Positions 49,901 to 58,490 of a DNA stretch of 64,000 bases are shown one piece after another. The translations under genes and the position numbers were made by a program. Under the pieces are notes generated by a model. The model did not search any database and was not told where the DNA came from. It was given only the letters and a program-made list of their open reading frames with translations. Each line of letters starts with the position of its first letter. Within the stretch, counting starts at the first letter, position 1. The stretch is from an uncultured Bacilli bacterium (GTDB lineage Bacteria > Bacillota_I > Bacilli_A > RF39 > UBA660), in assembly GCA_934167485.1 (NCBI GenBank), contig CAKPKL010000005.1, positions 1-64,000 of the forward strand. The letters are read 5' to 3'.

Positions 49901-50548
49901 ATGATAGAGAATAATAAAATGTTTTCAAAAATCTTTATGTGGATGTTTATAGGTTTGGCTATAACATTTGGAGTAGGAGCTTATGTTTCTATGAATGAAA
50001 ATATGTTATATAATGTATTTTCAAAATTATATGTTGTTCTTATAGTAGCTGAGTTAGTAGTAGTAATATGGTTAAGTGCTAGAATAAGAAAAATGAGTCC
50101 AATGTCTGCAAAAATAATGTTTTGCTTATATTCATTTTTAACAGGACTTACATTTTCATCAATATTTGTTTTATATGAATTAACATCTATTATATATGTA
50201 TTTGGTATAACATCATTAATATTTTTAATATTCGCACTTATAGGTTATTACACAAATATAGATTTAACTAAGTTTGGAATATATTTATTTATGATTTTAC
50301 TTGGTATAATAATATGTAGTTTAATCAATATATTTGTTGGAAGTGAATCATTTGATTTAGTTTTAACGATTGTATGTTTAATAGTATTTATTTGTTATAT
50401 AGCATACGATATCCAAGTAATTAAGAGAAATTTATATTCAATAGAAAACGAAGATAATTTAGCTATATATGGAGCTTTACAATTATATTTAGATTTTATT
50501 AATATATTCTTAAAATTATTAAGATTATTTGGAAAAAATAATGATTAA
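49901..50548 (+). CDS. Bax inhibitor-1/YccA family membrane protein
   Basis: 215 residues with seven membrane segments. Features of the BI-1 family: FMWMFIGLAITFGVGAYVS, MSPMSAKIMFCLYSFLTGLTFSSIF, VFICYIAYDIQVIKRNLY and the closing ENEDNLAIYGALQLYLDFINIFLKLLRLFG. Bacterial members are pH-sensitive calcium-leak channels (YetJ) in the studied cases. ATG 49901 is chosen by GGGTGAT; an overlapping GTG is in that site. Own terminator at 50547-50570. Confidence 0.88.
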   Translation: MIENNKMFSKIFMWMFIGLAITFGVGAYVSMNENMLYNVFSKLYVVLIVAELVVVIWLSARIRKMSPMSAKIMFCLYSFLTGLTFSSIFVLYELTSIIYVFGITSLIFLIFALIGYYTNIDLTKFGIYLFMILLGIIICSLINIFVGSESFDLVLTIVCLIVFICYIAYDIQVIKRNLYSIENEDNLAIYGALQLYLDFINIFLKLLRLFGKNND

Positions 50549-50570
50549 ATAGTCGTTTGACTATTTTTCT
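50547..50570 (+). terminator. Terminator of the BI-1 gene
   Basis: AAATAGTC / GACTATTT with GTTT loop (50547-50566), continuing TTCT. Confidence 0.8.
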
Positions 50571-50581
50571 TTATAAAGTAC

Positions 50582-50650
50582 TTGCAATTATTTAAATTAT
50601 TTGATAAACTATGTAAGTAATTAAATTTCTATGGCATGAATTTGCCATGG
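50582..50650 (+). promoter_or_regulatory. rpmE promoter and leader hairpin
   Basis: TTGCAA (50582-50587), 17-bp spacer, TAAACT (50605-50610). The ~50-nt leader contains ATGGCA (50631-50636) / TGCCAT (50643-50648), whose 3' arm runs straight into GGCGGGAGGAG, the ribosome binding site. Leader structures that let L31 repress its own synthesis are known in several bacterial groups; this may be one. Confidence 0.5.
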
Positions 50651-50667
50651 CGGGAGGAGAGTAAAAA

Positions 50668-50880
50668 ATGAAAAAAACAAATACTGAATATGTTGACACT
50701 AAAGTAAATTGTGCATGCGGTAATACTTTTACAGTTAAATCAACTAAGAAAGATTTACATTTAGAAGTTTGTAATGAATGTCATCCATTTTATAAAGGTG
50801 GAAATGGTGTTCAAGTTTCTAAAACAGGTCGTGTAGAAAAATTCAATCGTAAATATGGATTTACAAAAGAAGAAAAATAA
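50668..50880 (+). CDS. rpmE: Ribosomal protein bL31 (zinc-binding type)
   Basis: Large-subunit protein at the inter-subunit bridge. 70 residues with the zinc ligands CACG (C-x-C) near residue 15-17 and CNEC (C-x-x-C) near 35-38, so the zinc-containing C+ form, which in Bacillus is replaced by a zinc-free paralogue during zinc starvation. KFNRKYGF near the end is conserved. ATG with GGGAGGAG. No zinc-free paralogue in the window. Confidence 0.96.
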   Translation: MKKTNTEYVDTKVNCACGNTFTVKSTKKDLHLEVCNECHPFYKGGNGVQVSKTGRVEKFNRKYGFTKEEK

Positions 50881-50892
50881 TCTTCTTTTTTT
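50866..50892 (+). terminator. rpmE terminator
   Basis: AAAGAAGA (50866-50873) / TCTTCTTT (50881-50888) overlapping the stop, then T-run. Confidence 0.7.
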
Positions 50893-50943
50893 CTTGAAAA
50901 AATGTTCTTCTTATGTTAGTATATTTTATCAAGGAGAGATACT

Positions 50944-51405
50944 ATGAATGAAAAAATATATAGAAAATTAGAAAATAAAGTTGATAAATTAGAAGCAAAA
51001 TATCAAAAAACTATTAATAGAGGCACAGAAAAAGCTTATTATTTAATGTGGAGATCAATAATAAAAAAAATTAATTATAAAAAGTTGTTTCAATCAAAAG
51101 ATGGTTTAATTACTAAAGTGTATTTTATTGTTAGACCTAAAGGAAAAACAATGATATTAAATGAGTTAGTTGTAAATAATATGCAAAAAAATCTTTTTGA
51201 TATACAAATTGATATTGATAAATTAAAAGAACTTTTTGCTCAAGATAATTTTCTAATAGAAACAAAACAAGAAATATCAGAAAATGGTTTAAAAGAAATA
51301 AGATTTTCTTTTGATTGTAATATAGAAAATATAACGAACATATTAATAGATAATGAACAGGAATATTCAAAAAAAATTAAGCAAAAAATAAGAAAAGGTG
51401 AATAA
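50944..51405 (+). CDS. Uncharacterised cytoplasmic protein, 153 residues
   Basis: Not recognised. Lys/Ile/Asn-rich, no signal or membrane segment, predicted helical N terminus (YRKLENKVDKLEAKYQKTINRG) followed by an alpha/beta part (LITKVYFIVRPKGKTMILNELVV). ATG with AAGGAGAG upstream and own terminator (AAAAGGT/ACCTTTT, 51393-51416). Clear ribosome site and isolated transcription unit make it a real gene. Confidence 0.7.
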   Translation: MNEKIYRKLENKVDKLEAKYQKTINRGTEKAYYLMWRSIIKKINYKKLFQSKDGLITKVYFIVRPKGKTMILNELVVNNMQKNLFDIQIDIDKLKELFAQDNFLIETKQEISENGLKEIRFSFDCNIENITNILIDNEQEYSKKIKQKIRKGE

Positions 51406-51419
51406 AAATACCTTTTTTT
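51393..51419 (+). terminator. Terminator of the 153-residue gene
   Basis: AAAAGGT (51393-51399) / ACCTTTT (51410-51416), then TTT; the stop codon is in the loop. Confidence 0.7.
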
Positions 51420-51464
51420 GTATATAAATATAGATATTTGTAATAATAATATTAGGTGACTAGT

Positions 51465-52187
51465 ATGAGTATTGATTGGAAAGAATTGTTGGATGTAACA
51501 GTAAGAGCAATTTCATCATTGTTAACTTTATTCTTAATTACAAAAATGTTGGGTAAGAAGCAAGTCTCTCAATTGTCTCTTTTTGATTATGTAATAGGAA
51601 TATCAATAGGTAATTTTGCAGCAGAAATGACTATAAATTTAGAATCAAATGAATTAAATGGAATTTGGGCTGTAGTACTTTTTGGACTTTTCGCATATCT
51701 AGTTTCATATTTAACTATGAAGAGCATAGTACTTAGAAGATTTTTTATGGGGACACCTACTGTTCTAATTCAAGATGGTAAAATATTAGAAAAAAATTTA
51801 AAAAAAGTTAAATTTGATATAAACGATATGATGGAAGAAATTAGGAGCAGTGGATATTTTGATTTATCACAGGTAGAATATGCTCTTATGGAGGCAAACG
51901 GTAAACTTAGTATATTACCCAAACCAGAATATAGACCTATAACTCCAAAGGATATGAGTATAAAGGTAAATAGAGAAGGATTGTGCGCTAATGTAGTTAT
52001 TGATTCTAAAATAATGCATAACAATTTAAAAAATATGAATAAAGATTTAAAGTGGTTAGATAAAAAATTAAGAGAAAAAGGATACACTGATTTATCTAAA
52101 ATATTACTTGTAACATTAGATACAAACGAAAAAATCACAGTGTACGAAAGAAATGAAAACATAAAACCAAAAGATGTTTTAGAATAA
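51465..52187 (+). CDS. DUF421 (YetF/YrbG-like) membrane protein
   Basis: 240 residues. Three membrane segments at the N terminus and a cytoplasmic C-terminal domain, the DUF421 layout: TKMLGKKQVSQLSLFDYVIGISIGNFAAEM, FMGTPTVLIQDGKILEKNLKKVKFDINDMMEEIRSSGYFDLSQVEYALMEANGKLSILPK. Bacillus paralogues include YetF and spore-associated members; the biochemical function is unknown. ATG 51465 follows TTAGGTGAC. No acid-base catalytic residues to assign. Confidence 0.88.
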   Translation: MSIDWKELLDVTVRAISSLLTLFLITKMLGKKQVSQLSLFDYVIGISIGNFAAEMTINLESNELNGIWAVVLFGLFAYLVSYLTMKSIVLRRFFMGTPTVLIQDGKILEKNLKKVKFDINDMMEEIRSSGYFDLSQVEYALMEANGKLSILPKPEYRPITPKDMSIKVNREGLCANVVIDSKIMHNNLKNMNKDLKWLDKKLREKGYTDLSKILLVTLDTNEKITVYERNENIKPKDVLE

Positions 52188-52276
52188 TTGTAAAAAAGTG
52201 TAAAAAAAATATAATATCTTTAAATAATAATGACATATCAAAATATATTTGATATATTTATCTAAAGGTGGTATAT

Positions 52277-52723
52277 ATGAAAAGACATTTTTGTGCATCA
52301 GCATTTATAATAGATCCATACACAAAAAAAATATTATTGATAAAGCATAAAAAAAATAGAAGATGGACTCAACCTGGAGGACATATAGAAGGAAATGAAA
52401 CTCCTGAAGAGGCTGCACTTAGAGAAGTATACGAAGAAACTGGTTTAAGAGTTAGATTACTTGGAGAAAGATTTCCAAGAGAAGATGACTTTATAAGACC
52501 TCTTGGAATTCAAAAAAATAGAAGAACAACAAGTGATGGAGAAACTCATATGCATATAGATATAATATATGCGGCAGTACCAAATGATGATTCTAAGGAA
52601 CAATTAAATAAAGAAGAGAGCGATGCTATTCGTTGGTTTTCGCGTAATGAATTAGAGAATATAGATTGTTTTCCTGATATAAAGATAACTATGGATTATA
52701 TATTGAGGAATATAATAAAATAA
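52277..52723 (+). CDS. NUDIX hydrolase
   Basis: 148 residues. Full Nudix box GGHIEGNETPEEAALREVYEETGL (about residues 38-61, pattern GX5EX7REUXEEXGU), so probably an active pyrophosphohydrolase acting on a nucleoside diphosphate derivative; substrate not predictable. ATG 52277 with AAAGGTGG. Its stop overlaps the start of the following nuclease gene by one base (TAATG), so the two are coupled. Confidence 0.92.
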   Translation: MKRHFCASAFIIDPYTKKILLIKHKKNRRWTQPGGHIEGNETPEEAALREVYEETGLRVRLLGERFPREDDFIRPLGIQKNRRTTSDGETHMHIDIIYAAVPNDDSKEQLNKEESDAIRWFSRNELENIDCFPDIKITMDYILRNIIK

Positions 52724-53439
52724 TGAAAAAGAAAAAAATAAATATAATACCTATAGTAACTGCTATAGCTCTTTTGTTATTTGTAAATTCTAATGAAGAT
52801 GTAAAGCAAACTATAAAAAGAGTAATAAATCAGGAAAGTTATAGTTCTTATAGTATTGATAATATACCAGAATATAACAAAGAACCTTATGTAGTATTAA
52901 ATAATAATGAACCTGAATTTGATGACAAATATAAAATAGAAGATTCATTTGAGATATATAGCTCATTAGATAAATTAGATAGAGCGGGTGTAGCATTTGC
53001 TAATGTTAGTTTAGATACAATGCCTGATACTAAAAGAGGTAGTATAGGTAATATTAAACCATCAGGATGGCATACAATAAAATATAATATTGTAGATGGG
53101 AAATACCTTTATAATAGATGTCATTTAATAGGATATCAATTAACAGGAGAAAATGATAATCCTAAAAATTTAATAACTTGTACTCGCTATATGAATACAA
53201 AAGGTATGCTAGAATTTGAAAACAAAGTTACTAAATATGTAAAAGAAACTAAAAATCATGTACTATATAGAGCAACCCCAATTTATGTAGATGATAATTT
53301 ACTTGCACACGGGGTGCAACTAGAAGCTTACTCTATAGAAGATAATGGCGATGGCATTAAATTTAATGTGTTTGTATATAATGTTCAAGATGGTATAGAT
53401 ATAGATTATAAAACTGGTAATAGTAAATTGAAAGGTTAA
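52723..53439 (+). CDS. DNA/RNA non-specific endonuclease (EndA/NucA-like)
   Basis: 238 residues. N-terminal hydrophobic signal/anchor (9-22), so acts outside the membrane. The beta-beta-alpha-metal core reads RAGVAFANVS...KYLYNRCHLIGYQLTGENDNPKNLITCTRYMNTKGMLEFE: the general-base His in NRCH and the metal-binding Asn in the NLITCTRYMN helix match streptococcal EndA and related DNA-entry nucleases. EndA converts incoming DNA to single strands during transformation, fitting the ComK homologue at 6249. It could instead serve in nutrient scavenging. Confidence 0.88.
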   Translation: MKKKKINIIPIVTAIALLLFVNSNEDVKQTIKRVINQESYSSYSIDNIPEYNKEPYVVLNNNEPEFDDKYKIEDSFEIYSSLDKLDRAGVAFANVSLDTMPDTKRGSIGNIKPSGWHTIKYNIVDGKYLYNRCHLIGYQLTGENDNPKNLITCTRYMNTKGMLEFENKVTKYVKETKNHVLYRATPIYVDDNLLAHGVQLEAYSIEDNGDGIKFNVFVYNVQDGIDIDYKTGNSKLKG

Positions 53440-53440
53440 A

Positions 53441-54142
53441 ATGAAAGATAATTTAAAGATATTAGACAATATAATGGATTCATACAAATTAAATAACACT
53501 GAAAAAGAAGAATTATTATCTATGATAATTAATATTTTTGAACATGAAGAATTTCAAAAAAGAATGACAGATAAGTTTTTGCACCATAGTAATATAACAT
53601 TAGGTTATCATATATTACAGACAACTACTATAACATATATATTATGTAAAAAAGCATTAAAAAATAAAAAGGATATAGATATAAATTTAGCTCTAAATAT
53701 AGCAATGATGCATGACCTATATACTGTACAGTGGAGAAAAAATAAAATAGGTAAGGCTAAACGATTCTCTAATCTACATGGATTTAGGCATCCTATAGAA
53801 AGCGTGGTTAATTCATTTAATTGGTATCCTGATTTATTTAGAAATAATGAGAAAAGTTATGAACTTATAGATGGGATAATTCATCATATGTATCCACTAC
53901 CAGTTAGAAGAATTGATAATAGTATATATAATGAATTAGAATTAAAAAACTTTTCACTATTAAAGAATATAGATAGAAAATACATTGATGAAATGATTAA
54001 ATCTTGTTATAGAGGAAAAATTGGTTTATACTCATTTGCTATGCCATATTCTATAGAAGGTAAAATAGTATCAAGTGCAGATAAAAGAGCAACATTTAAT
54101 AACTATAATGGTATAGCTAATAAAATAAAAAAATATGAATAA
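53441..54142 (+). CDS. HD-domain phosphohydrolase
   Basis: 233 residues. Metal-binding motif of the HD superfamily: H (YHILQTTTITYILC), HD in MMHDLYTVQW and HH in DGIIHHMYPL. Often found as uncharacterised HD proteins acting on nucleotides or phosphoesters. ATG 53441 with AAAGGTT, 1 nt after the nuclease gene; member of the NUDIX-nuclease-HD operon. A broken flavodoxin frame overlaps its last codons. Confidence 0.82.
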   Translation: MKDNLKILDNIMDSYKLNNTEKEELLSMIINIFEHEEFQKRMTDKFLHHSNITLGYHILQTTTITYILCKKALKNKKDIDINLALNIAMMHDLYTVQWRKNKIGKAKRFSNLHGFRHPIESVVNSFNWYPDLFRNNEKSYELIDGIIHHMYPLPVRRIDNSIYNELELKNFSLLKNIDRKYIDEMIKSCYRGKIGLYSFAMPYSIEGKIVSSADKRATFNNYNGIANKIKKYE

Positions 54143-54407
54143 AATTGATAATATTTTTGTTTATGATATAGTTTTAATAGGTTTTTCCATATAGTGGGAT
54201 TTACCACCTAGAATTATAAATGCGTTTATAGAAGAGAATAATTTAACAAACGAAAAAGTATATGTTTTTGCAACCTCTGGTGGAAGTACTATAAGTAATA
54301 GTTTTAATTATTTAAAACATACTTACCCAAATATCAATTTTATAAATGGTAAATTGTTATCAATATATAATGTAGATGAAAATATAAAAGAGTTATTAAG
54401 TAAATAA
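54135..54407 (+). pseudogene. Flavodoxin remnant with internal stop
   Basis: The frame reads ...YDIVLIGFSI, then TAG (54192-54194), then WDLPPRIINAFIEENNLTNEKVYVFATSGGS...NYLKHTYPNINFINGKLL and ends TAA at 54405. This is the C-terminal half of a flavodoxin-like protein (family: VLIGFPIWWxxPPxIIxxFLE, FATSGGS, GKLLN). The FMN phosphate-binding N-terminal half is missing and a Trp codon of the family appears changed to TAG. It overlaps the HD gene by 8 nt in another frame. Clearly decayed. Confidence 0.85.
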
Positions 54408-54411
54408 AAAA

Positions 54412-54437
54412 CAAATTAAAAATAATTTGCTTTTTTT
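54412..54437 (+). terminator. Terminator before typA
   Basis: CAAATTA (54412-54418) / TAATTTG (54423-54429) with AAAA loop, then C and seven T. Confidence 0.85.
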
Positions 54438-54445
54438 AAATATTG

Positions 54446-54454
54446 TGTTATAAT
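54446..54454 (+). promoter_or_regulatory. Extended -10 promoter of typA
   Basis: TGTTATAAT: TGn at 54446-54448, TATAAT at 54449-54454. Start about 54461, leader ~24 nt with GAAGGAAG. Confidence 0.6.
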
Positions 54455-54484
54455 TGTATGGTGTTTTGAAGGAAGTGTATAAAA

Positions 54485-56299
54485 ATGAGTAAAAGAAATG
54501 TAGCAATTATTGCCCATGTAGACCATGGTAAGACAACTTTGGTAGATAAATTATTACAAGCAAGTGGAACTTTTAGAGCAAATGAAGAAGTACAAGAAAG
54601 AGTAATGGATTCTAATGATATTGAAAGGGAAAGAGGAATTACTATACTTGCTAAACCAACATCTATCGAATATAAAGGAAGTCATATAAATATACTTGAT
54701 ACACCAGGGCATGCAGATTTTGGTGGAGAAGTAGAACGTATTATGAACATGGTTGATGGTGTACTTTTGGTAGTAGATGCATATGAAGGAACTATGCCTC
54801 AAACAAGATTTGTATTAAAAAAAGCAATAGAAGCAGGCGTAAAACCAATAGTAGTAGTAAATAAGATAGACAAAGAATCTGCAAGACCAAAAGAAGTAAT
54901 AGATGAAGTAATGGATTTATTTATAGAATTGGGTGCAGATATAGATGATTTAGATTTCCCAATAGTTTATGTATCTGCTTTAAATGGAACATCAAGTTAT
55001 TCTCCAGATTTATCAACTCAAGAACCTGATATGACAAAGGTTTTAGATCTTATTGTAGAAAATATTCCCGAGGCTTCTAAAGATGTAGAAGGCGGATTAC
55101 AATTCCAACCAGCTTTACTTGATTATAATGATTTTGTAGGACGTATTGGCGTAGGACTTGTAAAAAGAGGAAAAGTTAAAACTGGTGAAATGGTTAGTTG
55201 TATAAGAGTAGATGGATCGGTAAAACAATTTAGAATTGCCAAAATATTTGGATATGTTGGATTAAAAAGAGTAGAAGTTAGTAGTGCAGAAGCAGGGGAT
55301 ATAGTTGCAATCGCAGGATTACCAGATATATCTGTTGGTGAAACTATTTGTACAGTGGGACAAGAAGAAGCACTTCCATTATTACGTATTGATGAACCAA
55401 CTTTACAAATGACATTTGGTGTAAATACTTCACCATTTTGCGGAAGAGAAGGTAAGATAGTAACTGCACGTAAAATTCAAGAAAGATTATTAAAAGAAAC
55501 CGAAAGAGACGTTTCTCTAAAGGTAACACCAGTTACAGATAATTCGGAAGCTTTTGTAGTATCAGGACGTGGTGAATTACATCTTTCAATATTAATTGAA
55601 AATATGAGAAGAGAAGGTTTTGAGCTACAAGTATCTAAACCAGCTATTATAAAAAAAGAAATAGATGGAGTATTATGTGAACCATTTGAAGAAGTACAAG
55701 TAGATGTTCCTGATGAATATGTAGGATCTGTAATAGAAGCTCTTGGTAATAGAGAAGGATCTATGCAAAATATGGCTAATGAGAATGGTCAAACAAGATT
55801 ACATTATTTAGTACCAACAAGAGGATTGATCGGTTTCATGACAGAATTTATGACTATGACAAAAGGTTATGGAATAATAAATCATACATTTGATTCATAT
55901 AAACCTTTAGCAGGTAATAATGTAGGAACAAGAAAAACAGGGGTTTTAGTTTCAATTGAAAATGGAAAATCAACAGCATATGCTTTAGGACAATTAGAAG
56001 ATAGAGGAGTTATGTTTATTGAACCTGGAACAGAAGTTTATGAAGGAATGATAGTTGGAGAAAACAATCATGATAATGACTTAGCTGTCAATGTAGTTAA
56101 AGGTAAGAACTTAACTAATACGCGTTCTTCTAGTAAAGATCATACAGTTGTATTAAAAAGACCTAAAATAATGAGTTTGGAAGTTTGTCTAGATTATATT
56201 AATGAAGATGAACTTGTAGAAGTAACACCTGTTGGTTATAGAATGAGAAAAAGAATACTTAATACAGAACTTAGAAAAAAACAAGATGCTAGAAAATAG
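54485..56299 (+). CDS. typA: Ribosome-associated GTPase TypA/BipA
   Basis: Translational GTPase needed for ribosome assembly and stress adaptation, EF-G-like. 604 residues: G1 AHVDHGKTTL, switch I RERGITI, DTPGHADFGGEVERI, NKIDKESARP, SALNG; EF-G-like domains II, III and V; and the BipA-specific C-terminal domain (GLIGFMTEFMTMTKGYGIINHTFDSYKP, VVKGKNLTNTRSSSKDHTVVLKRP). Standard length. ATG 54485 with GAAGGAAGTG. Ends at its own terminator. Confidence 0.98.
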   Translation: MSKRNVAIIAHVDHGKTTLVDKLLQASGTFRANEEVQERVMDSNDIERERGITILAKPTSIEYKGSHINILDTPGHADFGGEVERIMNMVDGVLLVVDAYEGTMPQTRFVLKKAIEAGVKPIVVVNKIDKESARPKEVIDEVMDLFIELGADIDDLDFPIVYVSALNGTSSYSPDLSTQEPDMTKVLDLIVENIPEASKDVEGGLQFQPALLDYNDFVGRIGVGLVKRGKVKTGEMVSCIRVDGSVKQFRIAKIFGYVGLKRVEVSSAEAGDIVAIAGLPDISVGETICTVGQEEALPLLRIDEPTLQMTFGVNTSPFCGREGKIVTARKIQERLLKETERDVSLKVTPVTDNSEAFVVSGRGELHLSILIENMRREGFELQVSKPAIIKKEIDGVLCEPFEEVQVDVPDEYVGSVIEALGNREGSMQNMANENGQTRLHYLVPTRGLIGFMTEFMTMTKGYGIINHTFDSYKPLAGNNVGTRKTGVLVSIENGKSTAYALGQLEDRGVMFIEPGTEVYEGMIVGENNHDNDLAVNVVKGKNLTNTRSSSKDHTVVLKRPKIMSLEVCLDYINEDELVEVTPVGYRMRKRILNTELRKKQDARK

Positions 56300-56310
56300 T
56301 ATCTTGTTTT
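56278..56310 (+). terminator. typA terminator
   Basis: AAAACAAGAT (56278-56287) / ATCTTGTTTT (56301-56310), 10-bp stem containing the end of the coding sequence and the stop. Confidence 0.75.
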
Positions 56311-56315
56311 AATAA

Positions 56316-56338
56316 CAAAAACGACTATTTGTCGTTTT
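56316..56338 (-). terminator. Terminator of the small HTH gene
   Basis: AAAACGAC (56318-56325) / GTCGTTTT (56331-56338) with a 5-nt loop; on the minus strand a further T follows. Confidence 0.7.
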
Positions 56339-56564
56339 CTCTTTCAAAAAAATCTCTAATATCACAATCAAGTACATTGGCAATATTTTCTAATGTATCA
56401 ATTGATATAGTTTGATGAGTAACCGACTCAAGTTTAGCTATAAAACTATCACTTAAGTATAAAGCCTCAGCCAATTCTCTTTGTTTTAATCCCTTTTTAA
56501 TTCTATATTTTTTAATATTTTTGCCAATAACATTATAGATATTGGACTTTTTCTTTACTGCCAT
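56325..56564 (-). CDS. Small Cro/CI-type (XRE) regulator
   Basis: 79 residues, essentially one helix-turn-helix domain: IGKNIKKYRIKKGLKQRELAEALYLSDSFIAKLESVTHQTISIDTLENIANVLDCDIRDFFE. No other domain, so probably a repressor sensing nothing itself or working with a partner. ATG 56564 with GTTGGTGAT upstream. Lies downstream of ddl on the same strand (57-bp gap). Confidence 0.85.
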   Translation of the reverse strand: MAVKKKSNIYNVIGKNIKKYRIKKGLKQRELAEALYLSDSFIAKLESVTHQTISIDTLENIANVLDCDIRDFFERENDK

Positions 56565-56620
56565 ATTATCACCAACTTAATTTTCTCACAGTTTGATAAA
56601 TTTTTTTATAGATAGTCAAT

Positions 56621-57583
56621 CTATGAATTTAGCAAAAAGGTAATTATTTCCTTATTTGATATATTTAAACTATTTAATAATTTAGGATACATACTGATTT
56701 CTGTAAAACCAGGAATAGTATTAATTTCATTAAAATATAACTTATTATTATCTACATCATATAACCAATCAATTCTACTCATATCTTTACAATTTAAAAT
56801 ATTAAATATAGCAAGGGAATATTTTTTTATGTTTTCTTTTATACTCTCATCAATACTAGAAATTTTTGTATCTGTTTTATCTTTATATTTAGAATTATAA
56901 TCATACCATTGTTTTTGATTTATAATTTCTCCTATATCAGATATAATTTGTTTTTTACCCTTTTCCAAAATAGAGCATTCTAATTCTCTTTTATTTTTAA
57001 TAAATTTTTCTATTAATACATTTGAATCATATTTTAAAGCATTTTTAATAGCTTTATTAAGTTCTTGTTTTTTATGTGCAATATTTATTCCGATAGATGA
57101 TCCACATTTACAAGGTTTAACAATTACAGGATATTCAATATTTTTTAAATTAAGATTAGAATTATAAATCAAATATGGTACTTGTGGTATTCCAAATTTT
57201 TCTAGTACTAATTTAGTTAATAATTTATCATAACATATAATACTAGAATAAGCATCGCATCCCACATATTTAATATCAAATAATTCAAATAAGCTAGCAT
57301 ACTTCCCATCTTCACCACTAAATCCATGTATCATAGGAAATACAATATCAAATTGTTTGCTGTATTCAATAATATTATTAATCAGTTTTGAATTTTTATT
57401 CATCCATTTATTATCAATATTATTAATATTTTGAATTTCATACCAATTATTATCAAAATCAATTCCCACAACTTTAAATTTAAATAAATTAGTATCAATA
57501 TTATTTATAATAAAATTTACTGAATTACAAGATATTTCGTGTTCATATGAATTTCCACCAAATAAAATTAAAACATTCTTCAA
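56621..57583 (-). CDS. ddl: D-alanine--D-alanine ligase-like protein
   Basis: ATP-grasp enzyme joining two D-Ala for peptidoglycan precursors. About 320 residues: VLILFGGNSYEHEISCNSV (N-terminal signature), FPMIHGFSGEDGKYASLFELFDIKYVGCDAYSS, KPCKCGSSIGINIAH (ATP-binding lysine and G-loop), ECSILEKG, RIDWLYDVDNNKLYFNEINTIPGFTEISMYPKLL. The specificity loop cannot be read safely, so D-Ala-D-Lac/Ser ligation is not excluded. TTG 57583 is preferred as start because GGGTGAT precedes it; ATG 57595 has no site upstream and would put that motif inside the gene. Confidence 0.88.
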   Translation of the reverse strand: MKNVLILFGGNSYEHEISCNSVNFIINNIDTNLFKFKVVGIDFDNNWYEIQNINNIDNKWMNKNSKLINNIIEYSKQFDIVFPMIHGFSGEDGKYASLFELFDIKYVGCDAYSSIICYDKLLTKLVLEKFGIPQVPYLIYNSNLNLKNIEYPVIVKPCKCGSSIGINIAHKKQELNKAIKNALKYDSNVLIEKFIKNKRELECSILEKGKKQIISDIGEIINQKQWYDYNSKYKDKTDTKISSIDESIKENIKKYSLAIFNILNCKDMSRIDWLYDVDNNKLYFNEINTIPGFTEISMYPKLLNSLNISNKEIITFLLNS

Positions 57584-57704
57584 AAAATCACCCATTAAAT
57601 TTTATGAATTTAATTTTTAATTATATCAAAAGATAGATTTATTTATAATTTTGTGATAAACTATTTATATATAAATATAAAGAAAAATGAAAAAAGGTGA
57701 AATA

Positions 57705-58490
57705 ATGGGAAAGATAATAGCATTCGTTAATCAAAAAGGCGGTGTAGGGAAAACTACATCTAGTATAAATTTGGCAGCATCCCTAGGACTTTTAGGAAAA
57801 AAGACTCTACTTGTTGATTTGGATCCTCAAGGTAATAGTACAACAGGTGTTGGAGTGAATAAAGGTGATTTAGAAAATAGTATTTATGAAGTTTTAGTAG
57901 ATAGAGCAGAAATTAAAAAGGTAGTAGCAAAAACAAAATTTAAGAATTTATATTTAATACCAGCATCAATAAATTTAGCTGGTGTAGATATGGAATTGGT
58001 TGAGATGTCAAGAGTAAATCCTGAATTTGTACCTCAATTACAATTAAAAAAATACTTAGGTCAAATAAGTGAAGTTTTTGATTATATAATTTTGGATTGT
58101 CCACCTTCATTAGGACTTATTACTACAAATGCATTAGCAGCCGCAAATTCTGTAATAATACCAGTTCAATGTGAATTTTTCGCACTAGAAGGTATTATGC
58201 AACTTTTAAATTCTATAATGATAGCTCAAAAGAAGTTAAATCCTAGTTTAGATATAGAAGGTGTTTTATTAACTATGTTAGATAATAGAACTAATTTAGG
58301 ATTAGAGGTAGTAGAGGAAATTAAAAGTTATTTTAAAGAAAAAGTTTATGATACTATAATACCACGACTTGTAAGACTATCAGAAGCTCCAAGTCATGGA
58401 AAACCAATTCATGCATATGATCCTAGAAGTAGAGGAACAGAAGCTTATATAAATTTAGCCAAAGAGGTGATTGATAGAAATGGAAACTAA
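57705..58490 (+). CDS. soj: Chromosome-partitioning ATPase ParA/Soj
   Basis: Walker-type ATPase that works with ParB in origin segregation and, in Bacillus, regulates DnaA. 261 residues. Deviant Walker A NQKGGVGKTTSSINLAASL (about residues 9-27) with signature Lys, Walker A' DLDPQGNSTTG, Walker B YIILDCPPSLGLITTNALAA. Standard length. ATG 57705 has AAAGGTGA upstream; an earlier ATG (57687) lacks one. Overlaps parB by 11 nt. Confidence 0.96.
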   Translation: MGKIIAFVNQKGGVGKTTSSINLAASLGLLGKKTLLVDLDPQGNSTTGVGVNKGDLENSIYEVLVDRAEIKKVVAKTKFKNLYLIPASINLAGVDMELVEMSRVNPEFVPQLQLKKYLGQISEVFDYIILDCPPSLGLITTNALAAANSVIIPVQCEFFALEGIMQLLNSIMIAQKKLNPSLDIEGVLLTMLDNRTNLGLEVVEEIKSYFKEKVYDTIIPRLVRLSEAPSHGKPIHAYDPRSRGTEAYINLAKEVIDRNGN

